Shown here in pieces: positions 18,820 through 28,854 of a stretch of DNA of 64,000 nucleotides; the first letter of the stretch is position 1; each line of letters begins with the position of its first letter. The translations under genes and the position numbers were made by a program. Source of the DNA: Enterovibrio baiacu (GTDB taxonomy: Bacteria; Pseudomonadota; Gammaproteobacteria; Enterobacterales; Vibrionaceae); contig NZ_SCHN01000006.1 of assembly GCF_004120195.1 (NCBI RefSeq), forward strand, positions 124,001 through 188,000. The letters run 5' to 3'. The notes under the pieces were generated by a model. That model had not been told where the DNA came from and searched no databases. It saw only the letters and a program-made list of their open reading frames with translations.

Positions 18820-21800
18820 ATGGATGTATCACGCAAGAGCAAAGGGTTCACGCTGTCGGCAGTTGCCGTCGCGTGTATGTTTGCTTTCAACGCGCAAGCT
18901 GCAACCGACTGTACGAACATCGAAACATGGCAAGCAGATAAAGCTTACGGTGGCGGCTCAAAAGTTCAGCAGAATGACAAGGTTTACACCGCGAATTGGT
19001 GGACAATGGGCAACAGCCCTGCAACGTCGTCTGGTGACTACAAAGAGTGGAAACAAATTGATGTTTGCGACAATGGCACCACACCACCAGATAATCAGGC
19101 GCCCACCGTTTCACTTGACGCACCAACAGCCGCTGACAAAGTCACTGCTGGTGATGTCGTTACCCTTCGTGCCTCTGCTGCCGATGCTGATGGTTCAGTC
19201 GCGGATGTTGAGTTCTTCGTAGATGGTGTATCTATCGCGAAAGATGCTTCTTCGCCTTACACCGCCTCTTGGACTGCTGCGGAAGGTGTACATTCCATTG
19301 TTGTTAAAGCAAAAGACGACAAAGGCGCAGTGACTGAGAGTTCTGCATTGAGCCTGACCGTTGCTACTGATGTCGTCATCCCTGACAATGAAGCACCAAC
19401 CGTTTCACTGGCAGTGTCTTCTGCCGCTGTGGATCAAGGTGCCACTGTGACGCTAAGCGCTGATGCAGCAGATGCTGACGGCTCTGTAGCAAGCGTTGAT
19501 TTTTATGCCGCCGGTCAGTTGATTGGTTCAGCCAATGCTGCGCCGTATACGCTTGATTGGGTTGCCAACAAAGCAGGCACCATCGCTCTGTATGCGAAAG
19601 CGACGGATGACAAAGGCGCATCAACCGATTCAAGCGCTGTTTCAGTGCAAGTCACTGGTGCACCAACCGTGTCTAACTGTCGTCCAGAAGGTCTTTACCA
19701 AACACCTGGTGTAAACGTGCCTTACTGTACGATTTACGACGCAGATGGCCGTGAAGACATGGGAGCTGACCACCCACGCCGTATTATCGGTTACTTCACA
19801 AGCTGGCGTTCAGGTGATGACCCGCAAGCACAATACCTTGTTAAAGACATTCCTTGGGAACAACTGACGCACATTAACTACGCCTTCGTGAGCATTGGCG
19901 CTGACGGTAAAGTGAACGTGGGTAACGTTAACGATCCAAACAACGCCGCGACAGGTAAAGAGTGGCCGGGTGTGGAAGTCGATCCTGCATTGGGCTTCAA
20001 AGGTCACTTTGGTGCACTGGCAACGTACAAACAAAAACACGACGTTAAGACACTGATTTCGATCGGTGGTTGGGCGGAAACTGGCGGCCACTTTGCTGAA
20101 AATGGCGACCGTATTGCTGACGGTGGCTTCTACTCGATGACCACAAACCCGGATGGTTCAATTAACCATGCGGGCATCGAGAAGTTCGCAGACTCTGCCG
20201 TAGAAATGATCCGTACCTACAAGTTTGATGGTATCGACATCGACTACGAATACCCAACCTCAATGGCAGGTGCGGGTAACCCTGACGACAAAGCGTTCAT
20301 GGAACCACTTCGTCCATACCTATGGGCGTCTTACCAAGAACTGATGCGCGTGCTACGTGAGAAAATCGACATCGCGTCTGAAAAAGACGGTGTTCACTAC
20401 ATGCTGACCATCGCATCACCGTCTTCGGGCTACTTGCTACGTGGTATGGAAACATTCGATGTCACTAAGTACCTCGATTACGTCAACATCATGTCTTACG
20501 ACTTACACGGTGCATGGAATGACCACGTTGGTCACAACGCTGCATTGTTCGACACAGGTAAAGACTCTGAGCTAGAAGCATGGAACGTATACGGCACCAG
20601 CCAATACGGCGGCATGGGCTACCTCAACACTGACTGGGCTTACCATTACTTCCGCGGCTCAATGCCAGCAGGTCGTATCAACATTGGTGTTCCTTACTAC
20701 ACCCGTGGTTGGCAAGGTGTAACAGGCGGTGAAAACGGTCTGTGGGGTAAAGCTGCCCTGCCTAACCAAGCGGAATGTGCCCCAGGCACAGGCGAAGGTG
20801 AGAAGAACAACTGTGGTAACGGTGCTATCGGTATCGATAACATGTGGCACGACAAGAACTCACTCGGCGAAGAAATGGGTGCAGGTTCTAACCCAATGTG
20901 GCACGCGAAGAACCTTGAAAATGGCGTCTTCGGTTCGTATGCAACGGCGTATCAGCTAGACCCAGCAAACGATCCGTCTGACGTGCTAACAGGTACTTAT
21001 GCACGTAATTACGATGCAGTGGCTGTTGCACCTTGGTTGTGGAACGCAGAGAAGAAAGTCTTCCTGTCTACAGAAGATGTCGACTCTGTGTCTGTGAAGT
21101 CGGATTACATCATCGACAAAGGCATCGGCGGTATCATGTTCTGGGAGCTTGCGGGTGACTACAACTGTTACGTGTTTGATGCTAACGGCAACCGTTCAAC
21201 CACCATTGATAAAACTGAAGTGGCTTGTCAAACCGGTAACGGTGAGTTCCACATGGGTAACAGCATGACCAAAGCGATCTACGACAAGTTCGCCGCGGCA
21301 ACACCTTATGGTAACAAGCTGTCTGAAACTGCGATGCCTGAACAAGCAGTCGACATTGCTGTGAGCGTGGGTGGCTTCAAAGTGGGTGACCAAAACTACC
21401 CAATTAACCCGAAAATTACCTTCACCAACAACACAGGTACTGACTTACCTGGTGGCACGGAATTCCAGTTCGATATTCCAACCTCAGCACCAGATAATGC
21501 CAAAGACCAAAGTGGCGGTGGTTTGAAAGTGATTGCGTCTGGTCACACTAAATCAAACAACATTGGCGGCCTTGAGGGTGCAATGCACCGTGCAGCTTTC
21601 TCGCTACCAGCATGGAAATCGCTGCCAGCGGGTGAAAGCTACGAATTGGATATGGTTTACTACCTCCCAATCTCTGGCCCAGCTAACTACACGGTTAACA
21701 TTAACGGCGTAGATTATGCGTTCGCGTTTGAGTACAGCGATTTGCCTCTGGCTGACCTGTCAAAGCCTACTGACCCAACAGATCCTGAGAATCCAAACCC

Positions 21801-21984
21801 AGGTACCTGTGACACCACTGGCTTGAATGTGTATCCAAACTGGCCACAAACGGATTGGCAAGGTACCCCTACCCATGCGGGCGCAGGTGACCAAATCGTT
21901 CATGACGGTAAAGTGTACAAAGCGAACTGGTGGACATCGTCTGTTCCAGGAAGCGATGGCAGCTGGTCTGTTGTGTGTGGCTAA
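18820..21984 (+). CDS. Secreted modular GH18 chitinase with two chitin-binding modules
   Basis: A 1054-residue exported endochitinase. The signal peptide ends near AFNAQA. Order of parts: CBM5/12-like chitin-binding module (~30-83, with YTANWWTMG); two Ig-like repeats (~94-182 and ~190-280, each with ADADGSVA); GH18 barrel (~315-780) starting [13 protein letters not shown] and carrying the catalytic DGIDIDYE at 470-477, where E477 is the acid; a further beta domain (~835-965); and a second CBM5/12 (~997-1054, YKANWWTSS) at the end. The two terminal modules bracket the enzyme, which suits crystalline chitin. The domain after the barrel resembles the chitinase C region of marine Vibrionales. 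It has its own promoter region, and the heptamer array follows directly. Confidence 0.93.
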   Translation: MDVSRKSKGFTLSAVAVACMFAFNAQAATDCTNIETWQADKAYGGGSKVQQNDKVYTANWWTMGNSPATSSGDYKEWKQIDVCDNGTTPPDNQAPTVSLDAPTAADKVTAGDVVTLRASAADADGSVADVEFFVDGVSIAKDASSPYTASWTAAEGVHSIVVKAKDDKGAVTESSALSLTVATDVVIPDNEAPTVSLAVSSAAVDQGATVTLSADAADADGSVASVDFYAAGQLIGSANAAPYTLDWVANKAGTIALYAKATDDKGASTDSSAVSVQVTGAPTVSNCRPEGLYQTPGVNVPYCTIYDADGREDMGADHPRRIIGYFTSWRSGDDPQAQYLVKDIPWEQLTHINYAFVSIGADGKVNVGNVNDPNNAATGKEWPGVEVDPALGFKGHFGALATYKQKHDVKTLISIGGWAETGGHFAENGDRIADGGFYSMTTNPDGSINHAGIEKFADSAVEMIRTYKFDGIDIDYEYPTSMAGAGNPDDKAFMEPLRPYLWASYQELMRVLREKIDIASEKDGVHYMLTIASPSSGYLLRGMETFDVTKYLDYVNIMSYDLHGAWNDHVGHNAALFDTGKDSELEAWNVYGTSQYGGMGYLNTDWAYHYFRGSMPAGRINIGVPYYTRGWQGVTGGENGLWGKAALPNQAECAPGTGEGEKNNCGNGAIGIDNMWHDKNSLGEEMGAGSNPMWHAKNLENGVFGSYATAYQLDPANDPSDVLTGTYARNYDAVAVAPWLWNAEKKVFLSTEDVDSVSVKSDYIIDKGIGGIMFWELAGDYNCYVFDANGNRSTTIDKTEVACQTGNGEFHMGNSMTKAIYDKFAAATPYGNKLSETAMPEQAVDIAVSVGGFKVGDQNYPINPKITFTNNTGTDLPGGTEFQFDIPTSAPDNAKDQSGGGLKVIASGHTKSNNIGGLEGAMHRAAFSLPAWKSLPAGESYELDMVYYLPISGPANYTVNINGVDYAFAFEYSDLPLADLSKPTDPTDPENPNPGTCDTTGLNVYPNWPQTDWQGTPTHAGAGDQIVHDGKVYKANWWTSSVPGSDGSWSVVCG

Positions 21985-21986
21985 GC

Positions 21987-22126
21987 GAAGCTAGAAACTA
22001 GAAACTAGAAACTAGAAACTAAAAGCTAGAAGCTAGAAGCTAGAAGCTAGAAGCTAGAAGCTAGAAGCTAGAAGCTAGAAGCTAGAAGCTAGAAGCTAGA
22101 AGCTAGAAGCTAGAAGCTAGAAGCTA
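21987..22126. repeat. Heptanucleotide tandem array, 20 units of GAAGCTA/GAAACTA
   Basis: 140 bases divide exactly into 20 seven-base units: one GAAGCTA, four GAAACTA, one AAAGCTA, then fourteen GAAGCTA. It begins two bases after the chitinase stop and ends before the terminator. All units but one fit GARRYTA, as does the array at 11808. The internal run of identical variants shows expansion by slippage or unequal exchange. Confidence 0.98.
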
Positions 22127-22143
22127 GAAAAAGTGTAAATCAG

Positions 22144-22171
22144 AGCCAACCCATTGTGGGTTGGCTTTTTT
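22144..22171. terminator. Terminator between convergent genes
   Basis: AGCCAACCCA, loop TTG, TGGGTTGGCT, then a T-run: a strong 10-bp stem serving the chitinase gene and perhaps, on the other strand, the DUF4157 gene whose stop overlaps its flank. Confidence 0.92.
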
Positions 22172-22173
22172 CG

Positions 22174-23787
22174 TTAGAACAGCCGCAAGCCAATACTAAA
22201 CATCAAGCGATGCAACTCAGGATCCTTATTCACAAGGTCTTTGACAACGTTGTATTCAACGCCGACAAACGCCAGTTCATCGATGCTAAAACGCAACCCT
22301 GCGCTACCCATGACCCCAGCACCAAGCTTGTCTTGTCCTGCGGTTGGATTTAAATCACCAATGGTGGCACCCGTTTCCAGATATAGCTCTGGCAACCATA
22401 TTTTCTGCGTATTAAGTTCTAAGCCAAACCCTGCCGATCCCGCCTTAACAGGTTTGCTTATTTCAGCCCTACCCATGCCATACAACCTAAGTTTGTTGCC
22501 TAACAGCGAATAGAACTGATGGCGATAACGAAAGTCCAATCCAACCGCCCCTTGTCCCGCTTGATCGTCGGCAGAGGTTGCGCCTGTTGTATTGATACCA
22601 AGCACCAACGCATTGGTCTTTATCCAAGACGCAAGCGCATTTGGGCTTTCCCAAATCAGCCCAAATCCACCCGCACTGCCTTGACCCGAGGCATCAAGCA
22701 TCTGTTTCACAAATGCTGTACATTGCAGGCCAAACAGGTTGTATTTCGGCCTATCCTTGCAGGTTTTCACGGCAAATTTGTACGCTGCATTAAATTGCTC
22801 AGCGGTCAGCTCAAATGTTTGTCTGGCGGGGTTATTCTTGTTGTGACTTGTTATGTCGGGATGATGCACACAGCCGTCAACATCGGCTTTCATATCGCTC
22901 GCGTCATACCCTTCTTTTGGCCAAAAGCCGTATGTCCACAAATTCCCTTTATCATCTTGTAGCCTAACCCAAGCATGACCCACTTTGTGCGTCGCGGGTA
23001 GGAGCAAAAATGGGCCTTCTTTATCCGCATATGCCGTAATAGAAAATTTGCCATTTCCCGTGGTATTACCGTCTTTTTCAGAGCAGTTTTTTGCGCAGTC
23101 TGCTTCGCTCAAAAACTGCGTTGTCGTTCGCCCCGCTTGTGATTGCTGCACCACGTGTGTGAGCTCGTGCGCCAGTGTTTTGCGCCCCGATGAATGATGA
23201 GGTTGGAATTCCCCGCGGTTAAACACAATGTTATTTCCCACGGTGTACGCTCTGGCATTTAAATCAGAGGCTTTGCTCGCGGCGCGTGAGTCGGTATGAA
23301 GACGGACATGCGAAAAGTCATAACCAAATCGCTGCTCCATATCTTGTTTAAGGGGGGCATCTAAGGGCATCCCACCACCGGGAATAATACTTTGGAGGTT
23401 GTTCGGGATGTGCGGTTTTGAAAGGCGAGCCGTATTTCGAAAAGGCTTAGCTCCAGTGAGTTTTTTCTGACAGGCAAGGCACGGTGCAGCGGCTGGTGAG
23501 CGCGTCACCTGCTCCGCCACCGCATCTGCTTCCCGCTCCGCGCTTTTTGAATTCAGTGTCTCTTTGCTGATCATTTGAATACGAATCGGCGACGCTTCTA
23601 TTTCCCGCCGACCCAACGATGATTGAAAGCAGGCTGCTATTGATGCGTCACTTTCATGCTGATTATGATATGGAACCCTTGCGTTATGTTGCCTTTCCAA
23701 CATGGCGCTTCGCGTACCTCGAGAGGCTAAAGAAAAGCCATGCTTCAACGCAGGCTCTCCCCCACACTTATGACAATTCGCATACAT
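22174..23787 (-). CDS. DUF4157 metallopeptidase-like protein with papain-like and beta-barrel-like parts
   Basis: A 537-residue protein of unknown role. N-terminal CxxC pairs (CHKC at 5-8, CLAC at 103-106) resemble short zinc ribbons of this family. A DUF4157 domain (~135-217) has the zinc motif TLAHELTHVVQQ, with H207, E208 and H211. The middle (~245-395) has a histidine in VGHAWVRLQD (H271) followed by a cysteine in LQCTAFVKQML (C356), an order that fits circularly permuted NlpC/P60-like hydrolases. The last ~120 residues alternate like an outer-membrane beta sheet and end in a terminal Phe (FSIGLRLF). There is no signal peptide. DUF4157 is often found on cargo of contractile injection systems, but no such system is in the window. 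Confidence 0.75.
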   Translation of the reverse strand: MYANCHKCGGEPALKHGFSLASRGTRSAMLERQHNARVPYHNQHESDASIAACFQSSLGRREIEASPIRIQMISKETLNSKSAEREADAVAEQVTRSPAAAPCLACQKKLTGAKPFRNTARLSKPHIPNNLQSIIPGGGMPLDAPLKQDMEQRFGYDFSHVRLHTDSRAASKASDLNARAYTVGNNIVFNRGEFQPHHSSGRKTLAHELTHVVQQSQAGRTTTQFLSEADCAKNCSEKDGNTTGNGKFSITAYADKEGPFLLLPATHKVGHAWVRLQDDKGNLWTYGFWPKEGYDASDMKADVDGCVHHPDITSHNKNNPARQTFELTAEQFNAAYKFAVKTCKDRPKYNLFGLQCTAFVKQMLDASGQGSAGGFGLIWESPNALASWIKTNALVLGINTTGATSADDQAGQGAVGLDFRYRHQFYSLLGNKLRLYGMGRAEISKPVKAGSAGFGLELNTQKIWLPELYLETGATIGDLNPTAGQDKLGAGVMGSAGLRFSIDELAFVGVEYNVVKDLVNKDPELHRLMFSIGLRLF

Positions 23788-24073
23788 GGGTTACTTCCTC
23801 ACGGTTGCTGTGATTCAGTTCATCTGTTTCACATCGTGCTGTTACCCTAGTTGAACCGCATGAAGAAAGGCTTCTGATTTCTCGTAATTCACAGGACTTA
23901 ATACAATCCCATTAAATATCCTGACACCCGAAAACACTTTAGGGATATTGATCCTATGCAGTAGGATTTTTCATACAAACGCGCTGCTCTTTTTTGCTTG
24001 AGCGTCGTATCATAGTCACAGATCTGCTAGCAACGACATGTTGCCTCTTCTTTCTTCTTTTCGTGAAGGTTCC

Positions 24074-25903
24074 ATGATTTATAAACTTTTTGAACGGGTC
24101 ACCGCCGCGTTCCCTCAATCTGAAACGGAGCAACCGCCCAACAGCTTGCTGGCGTTTTGTCGTCACTACACAAAGGGGTTTGAACGCCCACTGATCGCGA
24201 TGTCAGTATTGACCGCGTTGATCGCCGTGGCGGAAGTGTCTCTGTTCGGTTTTATGGGGCAAATGGTGGACTGGCTCACCAGCCAAAACCCAGAGACCTT
24301 TTTAGAGCAAGAAGGCTCAACCCTTATTGGCATGGGCTTACTCGTCCTTGTCGGCATGCCGTTGCTCGTCACGCTGCATTCTCTCGTGTTGCACCAGTCG
24401 CTGCTTGGCAACTATCCCATGTCGATTCGTTGGTTAGCGCACCGCTATTTGCTCAAGCAAAGCATTAGCTTTTACCAAAACGATTTTGCAGGCCGCATCG
24501 CGACCAAAGTGATGCAAACAGCGCTTTCGATCCGCGAAACCGTAATGAAGCTGTTGGATGTCGCGGTTTACATCAGTGTCTACTTCACGTCCATGTTGGT
24601 CATGGTTGGGCAAGCCGATATTCGCTTGATGATCCCACTGTTAATTTGGCTGTTGGCGTATATCGGCATTCAAATGTACTTCGTGCCTCGCTTGAAAGCG
24701 GTATCAACAGAGCAAGCCGATGCCCGATCACTCATGACAGGACGCATTGTCGACAGCTACACCAACATCGCGACCGTTAAACTGTTTTCACACACTGACC
24801 GAGAGACGGAATACGCAGAAGAAGGCATGAATACCTTCCTTGATACCGTGCACCGTCAAATGCGATTAGCAACAGGGTTTAACATTGCCGTTGAGATCAT
24901 CAACTACACCTTGGTGTTCTCTATTGCTGCTATCTCAATTTGGCTTTGGTTAGGTTCTGCAATTAGCGTGGGAGCAATTGCGATTGCCGTCAGTTTGGCG
25001 CTTCGTATAAACGGCATGTCGAAATGGATCATGTGGGAAATCGGCTCGCTGTTTGAAAACATCGGTACGGTGGTAGACGGCATGTCCACCTTATCTAAGC
25101 CAGTTGAAGTTAGCGATAAAGCAAACGCACCCGCATTAGACGTACCAAAAGGCGAAATCTCATTTGATGATGTGCGCTTCCACTACGGTGAAGGCAAAGG
25201 CGTGATTGAGAAGTTGAACCTCAACATCAAACCGGGTGAAAAAGTGGGGTTGGTAGGCCGCTCTGGGGCTGGTAAATCAACCCTAGTGAACCTTCTGATG
25301 CGTTTTCACGATGTAGAAGGCGGCAATATTCGCATTGATGGACAGAACATTTCTGAAGTCACCCAAGACTCGCTCCGCGCCAATATAGGCATGGTGACAC
25401 AAGATACGTCGTTATTGCACCGCTCGATCCGCGATAACATTCTGTATGGCAACCCAGATGCGGGTGAAGAGGCAATGCGAGACGCCAGCCGACGCGCACA
25501 AGCTCATGAATTCATCGAAACCTTGTCAGACCCGCACGGCAACACAGGCTACGACTCTCAAGTGGGTGAGCGTGGTGTGAAATTGTCAGGCGGTCAGCGT
25601 CAACGCGTCGCGATTTCCCGCGTATTGCTGAAAGATGCCCCGATTCTGATCTTGGATGAAGCCACCTCCGCACTGGATTCAGAAGTGGAAGCGGCCATTC
25701 AAGAAAGTTTGTATCAGTTGATGGAAGGCAAAACCGTGATTGCCATTGCACACCGTTTGTCGACGATTGCGGCAATGGACCGCTTGATCGTGCTTGATAA
25801 CGGTGAAATCGCCGAAGAAGGCACACACCAAGAACTTATCGCCAGTGGCGGCATTTATGCTCAGCTATGGCAGCATCAAACGGGCGGGTTCATCGGTGAC
25901 TAG
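24074..25903 (+). CDS. ABC exporter, fused permease and ATPase
   Basis: A 609-residue half-transporter of the MsbA/multidrug type. Residues ~40-330 hold about six membrane helices; the ATPase follows. It has Walker A GRSGAGKSTLV, Q-loop GMVTQDTSLL, signature LSGGQRQRVAISR, Walker B ILILDEATSALD, and the H-loop IAHRLSTI. It should act as a homodimer in the inner membrane, exporting a lipid, drug or peptide; nothing nearby tells which. I chose the ATG at 24074 because GAAGG lies just before; an in-frame ATG at 24038 lacks one. It is monocistronic, with a terminator after it. Confidence 0.9.
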   Translation: MIYKLFERVTAAFPQSETEQPPNSLLAFCRHYTKGFERPLIAMSVLTALIAVAEVSLFGFMGQMVDWLTSQNPETFLEQEGSTLIGMGLLVLVGMPLLVTLHSLVLHQSLLGNYPMSIRWLAHRYLLKQSISFYQNDFAGRIATKVMQTALSIRETVMKLLDVAVYISVYFTSMLVMVGQADIRLMIPLLIWLLAYIGIQMYFVPRLKAVSTEQADARSLMTGRIVDSYTNIATVKLFSHTDRETEYAEEGMNTFLDTVHRQMRLATGFNIAVEIINYTLVFSIAAISIWLWLGSAISVGAIAIAVSLALRINGMSKWIMWEIGSLFENIGTVVDGMSTLSKPVEVSDKANAPALDVPKGEISFDDVRFHYGEGKGVIEKLNLNIKPGEKVGLVGRSGAGKSTLVNLLMRFHDVEGGNIRIDGQNISEVTQDSLRANIGMVTQDTSLLHRSIRDNILYGNPDAGEEAMRDASRRAQAHEFIETLSDPHGNTGYDSQVGERGVKLSGGQRQRVAISRVLLKDAPILILDEATSALDSEVEAAIQESLYQLMEGKTVIAIAHRLSTIAAMDRLIVLDNGEIAEEGTHQELIASGGIYAQLWQHQTGGFIGD

Positions 25904-25969
25904 GTAGCAACTGTTCGCGGAGCGGGTAATGAGAGAACCCGAACATTGCGAGATGTGTGTTCTTCCTTC

Positions 25970-25997
25970 AAAAGAGGGGCTTAATGCGCCTCTTTTT
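25970..25997 (+). terminator. Terminator after the ABC exporter gene
   Basis: AAAGAGGGGC / GCGCCTCTTT has one mismatch in the stem, a TTAAT loop and a T6 tail. Confidence 0.85.
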
Positions 25998-26083
25998 TGT
26001 GTCTCAAAAAGCACAGATGTCGCAACAAAGGAATTCCTCTCCTACGCTTAGCTAGTAGAAATTGACCCAATGAGGAAAATGAT

Positions 26084-26335
26084 ATGCAACTTGCTAAGAC
26101 CGCAACGAAAATCCTTTGTACGTCTCTCCTTTCTTTCGGCCTTATCGCTTGTTCTGGCCACGACCCAGTGCCTGAGAGCAAATGCGGTGAGGTAGTAAAA
26201 CATGCACAGAAAGTGCTGGGTGCAATGGCACCGAGTGCAGGTGAACTCATGAGCCAATGTAAAGCGGCGGATGACAGCGCACGTGGCTGTGTCATGGCTG
26301 CGACCAAAAAAGGTGCGCTCGCGCAGTGCTTGTAA
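26084..26335 (+). CDS. Small cysteine-containing lipoprotein
   Basis: An 83-residue predicted lipoprotein. The signal peptide ends with a lipobox, FGLIACSG, with the lipidated cysteine at about 23. The mature part of about 60 residues has four more cysteines (SKCGE, SQCKA, RGCVM, AQCL), enough for two disulfides in the periplasm. The ATG follows TGAGGAAAATGAT. I do not recognise the family. The pattern of short helices with spaced cysteines could suit a small helical-hairpin protein, but this is a guess. Confidence 0.75.
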   Translation: MQLAKTATKILCTSLLSFGLIACSGHDPVPESKCGEVVKHAQKVLGAMAPSAGELMSQCKAADDSARGCVMAATKKGALAQCL

Positions 26336-26437
26336 TCTTGCTCAATACAACGCGTTAACCAAAACAAATTGAAAAGCTGTTTCTCTAACAATGTTGTGCT
26401 GGCGTATACTGCCCCCAAATAAAATTTGGAGCTATGT

Positions 26438-26695
26438 ATGCGCACTTCAACACTTGTGGGCATTAAAGTAGGGCTAATCCTTCTACTTGCATTTATCGCC
26501 TTGATGGGTCAAACCAGCAATGCGCCTTATTCAGAATGGTTGAATGATGCCTTTATGGGCGTGGCATTTACATTCGCTTGGGGTCTTGGCGCACCAGAAA
26601 TGCTGGCGTATGTGTTGTCAGTTTTGGTTTTTGCTGCAATTTTTGGCTGTGGTTTTGTCATTGGTCAGAAGTTTTCGAGAAAGCTCGACCACTAA
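26438..26695 (+). CDS. Small two-helix inner-membrane protein
   Basis: An 85-residue hypothetical membrane protein. It has two hydrophobic segments, VGIKVGLILLLAFIALMG near the start and AYVLSVLVFAAIFGCGFVIG near the end, joined by an amphipathic loop. GGAG lies 6 nt before the ATG at 26438, which is why I prefer it to the TTG four codons upstream. A strong terminator follows directly. No family recognised; the gene seems real from ribosome site, composition and terminator. Confidence 0.7.
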   Translation: MRTSTLVGIKVGLILLLAFIALMGQTSNAPYSEWLNDAFMGVAFTFAWGLGAPEMLAYVLSVLVFAAIFGCGFVIGQKFSRKLDH

Positions 26696-26703
26696 CAGAT
26701 CAT

Positions 26704-26737
26704 CAAAAAAAACGAGGGCATCTGCCCTCGTTTTTTT
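26704..26737. terminator. Bidirectional terminator
   Basis: AAAAAACGAGGGCA, loop TC, TGCCCTCGTTTTTTT. It stands between two convergent units: the small membrane protein and the nucleoside importer. Confidence 0.94.
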
Positions 26738-26759
26738 ATTTATGTCATCCCTTCAGGTG

Positions 26760-27734
26760 TTAACGCTCTTTCTCGTAAGGCCGCCCAATCGCTTTCGGCG
26801 CAACCGCTTTACCGATAAAGCCAGCCAACAACACCACCGTTAACACGTAAGGCAATGCCGAGAACACCTGTGTAGGAAGCACACCTATCAGCGGAATATC
26901 GACACCTTGCATGCGCGTTTCCAGCGCCGATAGGAAGCCAAACAGTAAACACGCCAACAGCGCGTTGCGGGGTTGCCATTTACCAAAGATAACGGCAGCC
27001 AACGCGATGTAGCCCTGCCCTGCGGTCATTTCTTTGCCAAACGCAGCATTTTGCGCAGTCGACAAATACGCCCCAGCAAGGCCACAAAGTAAGCCTGCAA
27101 TCAGCACCGCCCGATACCGTAACCAAACAACAGAAATACCCGCCGTATCAATCGCATTCGGCTCTTCGCCCACAGCACGTAAGCGCAAGCCAAAGCGTGT
27201 ACGGAACAATACCCACCACGTCAAAATCGCAGCGACAAACGCCAGATAGACGAGAATGTTATGCCCTGAAATCACATCACGGTACAAAGGCCCTAGGTAT
27301 GGAACAGTGTCACCAAGCCATTCTGCGCCAGGTAGCTCAGAAGGCAGAAAACGTTGTTCGCTGTGCAAGGTCGGCGTTTGACCCCCACGCTCAAACCACG
27401 CGTGACCGAGGGTTATCGTCATCCCTGAGGCAAAGAAATTCACCGCCAGACCAGAGATGATTTGGTCACCTTTTTGGGTGATCGAGGCATATCCGTGCAC
27501 CAACGCCAGTAGCATCGATCCTAAAACAGCCGCGAACAAGCCAAGCCATGGGTTTCCCGTCACATAAGAAACCGCCGCCGCGACAAACGCGGAAAACAGC
27601 ATTTTCCCTTCGAGGCCAATATCAACCACGCCAGCACGCTCAGAGAAAATCCCTGCCATTGCCGCAAAAATAAGCGGTACCGCAAGGCGAAGTGTCGAGT
27701 CAGCAGAGGAGAGTAGCCAGTTAAACAGTTCCAT
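26760..27734 (-). CDS. Nucleoside ABC importer, second permease subunit
   Basis: A 324-residue inner-membrane permease of the BPD_transp_2 family, similar to the NupC/YufQ subunit of nucleoside importers. About eight hydrophobic segments are present, with the signature GIFSERAGVVDIGLEGKMLF and GDQIISGLAVNFFASG. I chose the ATG at 27734 because AGGAGG lies 6 nt upstream. This start falls inside the end of the preceding permease gene (14-base overlap), so translation is coupled. It is last in the operon of binding protein, ATPase, permease, permease. Confidence 0.91.
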   Translation of the reverse strand: MELFNWLLSSADSTLRLAVPLIFAAMAGIFSERAGVVDIGLEGKMLFSAFVAAAVSYVTGNPWLGLFAAVLGSMLLALVHGYASITQKGDQIISGLAVNFFASGMTITLGHAWFERGGQTPTLHSEQRFLPSELPGAEWLGDTVPYLGPLYRDVISGHNILVYLAFVAAILTWWVLFRTRFGLRLRAVGEEPNAIDTAGISVVWLRYRAVLIAGLLCGLAGAYLSTAQNAAFGKEMTAGQGYIALAAVIFGKWQPRNALLACLLFGFLSALETRMQGVDIPLIGVLPTQVFSALPYVLTVVLLAGFIGKAVAPKAIGRPYEKER

Positions 27735-28854
27735 TTGCTGCCTCCTTGTCATTCGAACGACGGCGAGAGAAGAAGCCTTCCACCGGTTTGCGGATCATTC
27801 TGTCCAACGCCCCCGTGAAGAAAATCACGAGGCCCTGAATCACCATGATCAGCTCTGGGTTCAAGCTTGGCATCTCAAACTGCAGCTCAGTGCCCCCTTG
27901 GTAAAGCGCACCAAAAAGCAACGCCGCCACAATGATGCCGAAGGGGTGATTACGCCCCATCAAGGCCACGGCAATACCAATGAAACCAAAGCCGCCCGTG
28001 AAGTTCAGTATCAAGCGGTTTTGCGCACCAAAAACTTCATTGACGGCCATCAAGCCTGCCAACGCACCAGATATTGTCATTGCAATAATGATGATCTTCT
28101 TGGCATCGATACCCGCATATTCCGCCGCATCAGCATTTTGCCCCACCACGCGAATGGCATAACCAAGGCGGGTTCTAAACAGCATCAACCACACAAGATA
28201 GGCAACGATTAACGCAAGAATAATGGAAGGGTTCAGCAGCGAAAATGGCAGTTCATAGCCCCAACTGCTTGCCAGCTCATAGAGCTTGGGGAACACCGCT
28301 TCTGGGTTGAAATAACGGGAATCCGTTGAGTTACCGCCGTACTTGGCAATGTGCTCAACCAAAGCGTACCCCATGACAGAGAATGCAATGAAGTTGAACA
28401 TAATGGTGGTCACCACAATGTGAGAGCCACGCTTGGCTTGCAAATAACCCGGAATCGCCCCCCAAAGCGCACCAAATGCCGCCGAAACAATAATTGCGAG
28501 AGGCGCCATCAACCAAACAGAGAGCGTATCATCCAGCACCAGCATGAGAATACCGATGCCTAAACCCGCAATGTAAGCCTGCCCTTCACCACCGATATTG
28601 AATAAACCCGCATGGAAAGCGACGGCAACAGCAAGGCCAGTAAACACAAAGTTGGTTGCGTAATACAAGGTATTGTTAAGACCACCGTATTCAAGGTTGG
28701 TCGCCCCTTGAATCATCACACTAAAGGCTGCGGTCGGGCTCTCTCCAACCAGCAATACCACCAAGCTTGAAATGACGAGCGCGACGGTAAGCTGAATCAG
28801 AGGAACTAAAAATGTTTTCACCCACGTTGGGGCGCCTTCTTGTGGTTGGCTCAT
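27721..28854 (-). CDS. Nucleoside ABC importer, first permease subunit
   Basis: A 377-residue permease of the BPD_transp_2 family (NupB/YufP-like). It carries the family signature NFVFTGLAVAVAFHAGLFNIGGEGQ (shortest core: AFHAGLFNIGGEGQ) and about ten hydrophobic helices. A charged C-terminal tail follows. Its start codon overlaps the ATPase stop as ATGA, and its end overlaps the next permease, so the three proteins are made in step as one complex in the inner membrane. Confidence 0.92.
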   Translation of the reverse strand: MSQPQEGAPTWVKTFLVPLIQLTVALVISSLVVLLVGESPTAAFSVMIQGATNLEYGGLNNTLYYATNFVFTGLAVAVAFHAGLFNIGGEGQAYIAGLGIGILMLVLDDTLSVWLMAPLAIIVSAAFGALWGAIPGYLQAKRGSHIVVTTIMFNFIAFSVMGYALVEHIAKYGGNSTDSRYFNPEAVFPKLYELASSWGYELPFSLLNPSIILALIVAYLVWLMLFRTRLGYAIRVVGQNADAAEYAGIDAKKIIIIAMTISGALAGLMAVNEVFGAQNRLILNFTGGFGFIGIAVALMGRNHPFGIIVAALLFGALYQGGTELQFEMPSLNPELIMVIQGLVIFFTGALDRMIRKPVEGFFSRRRSNDKEAANGTV

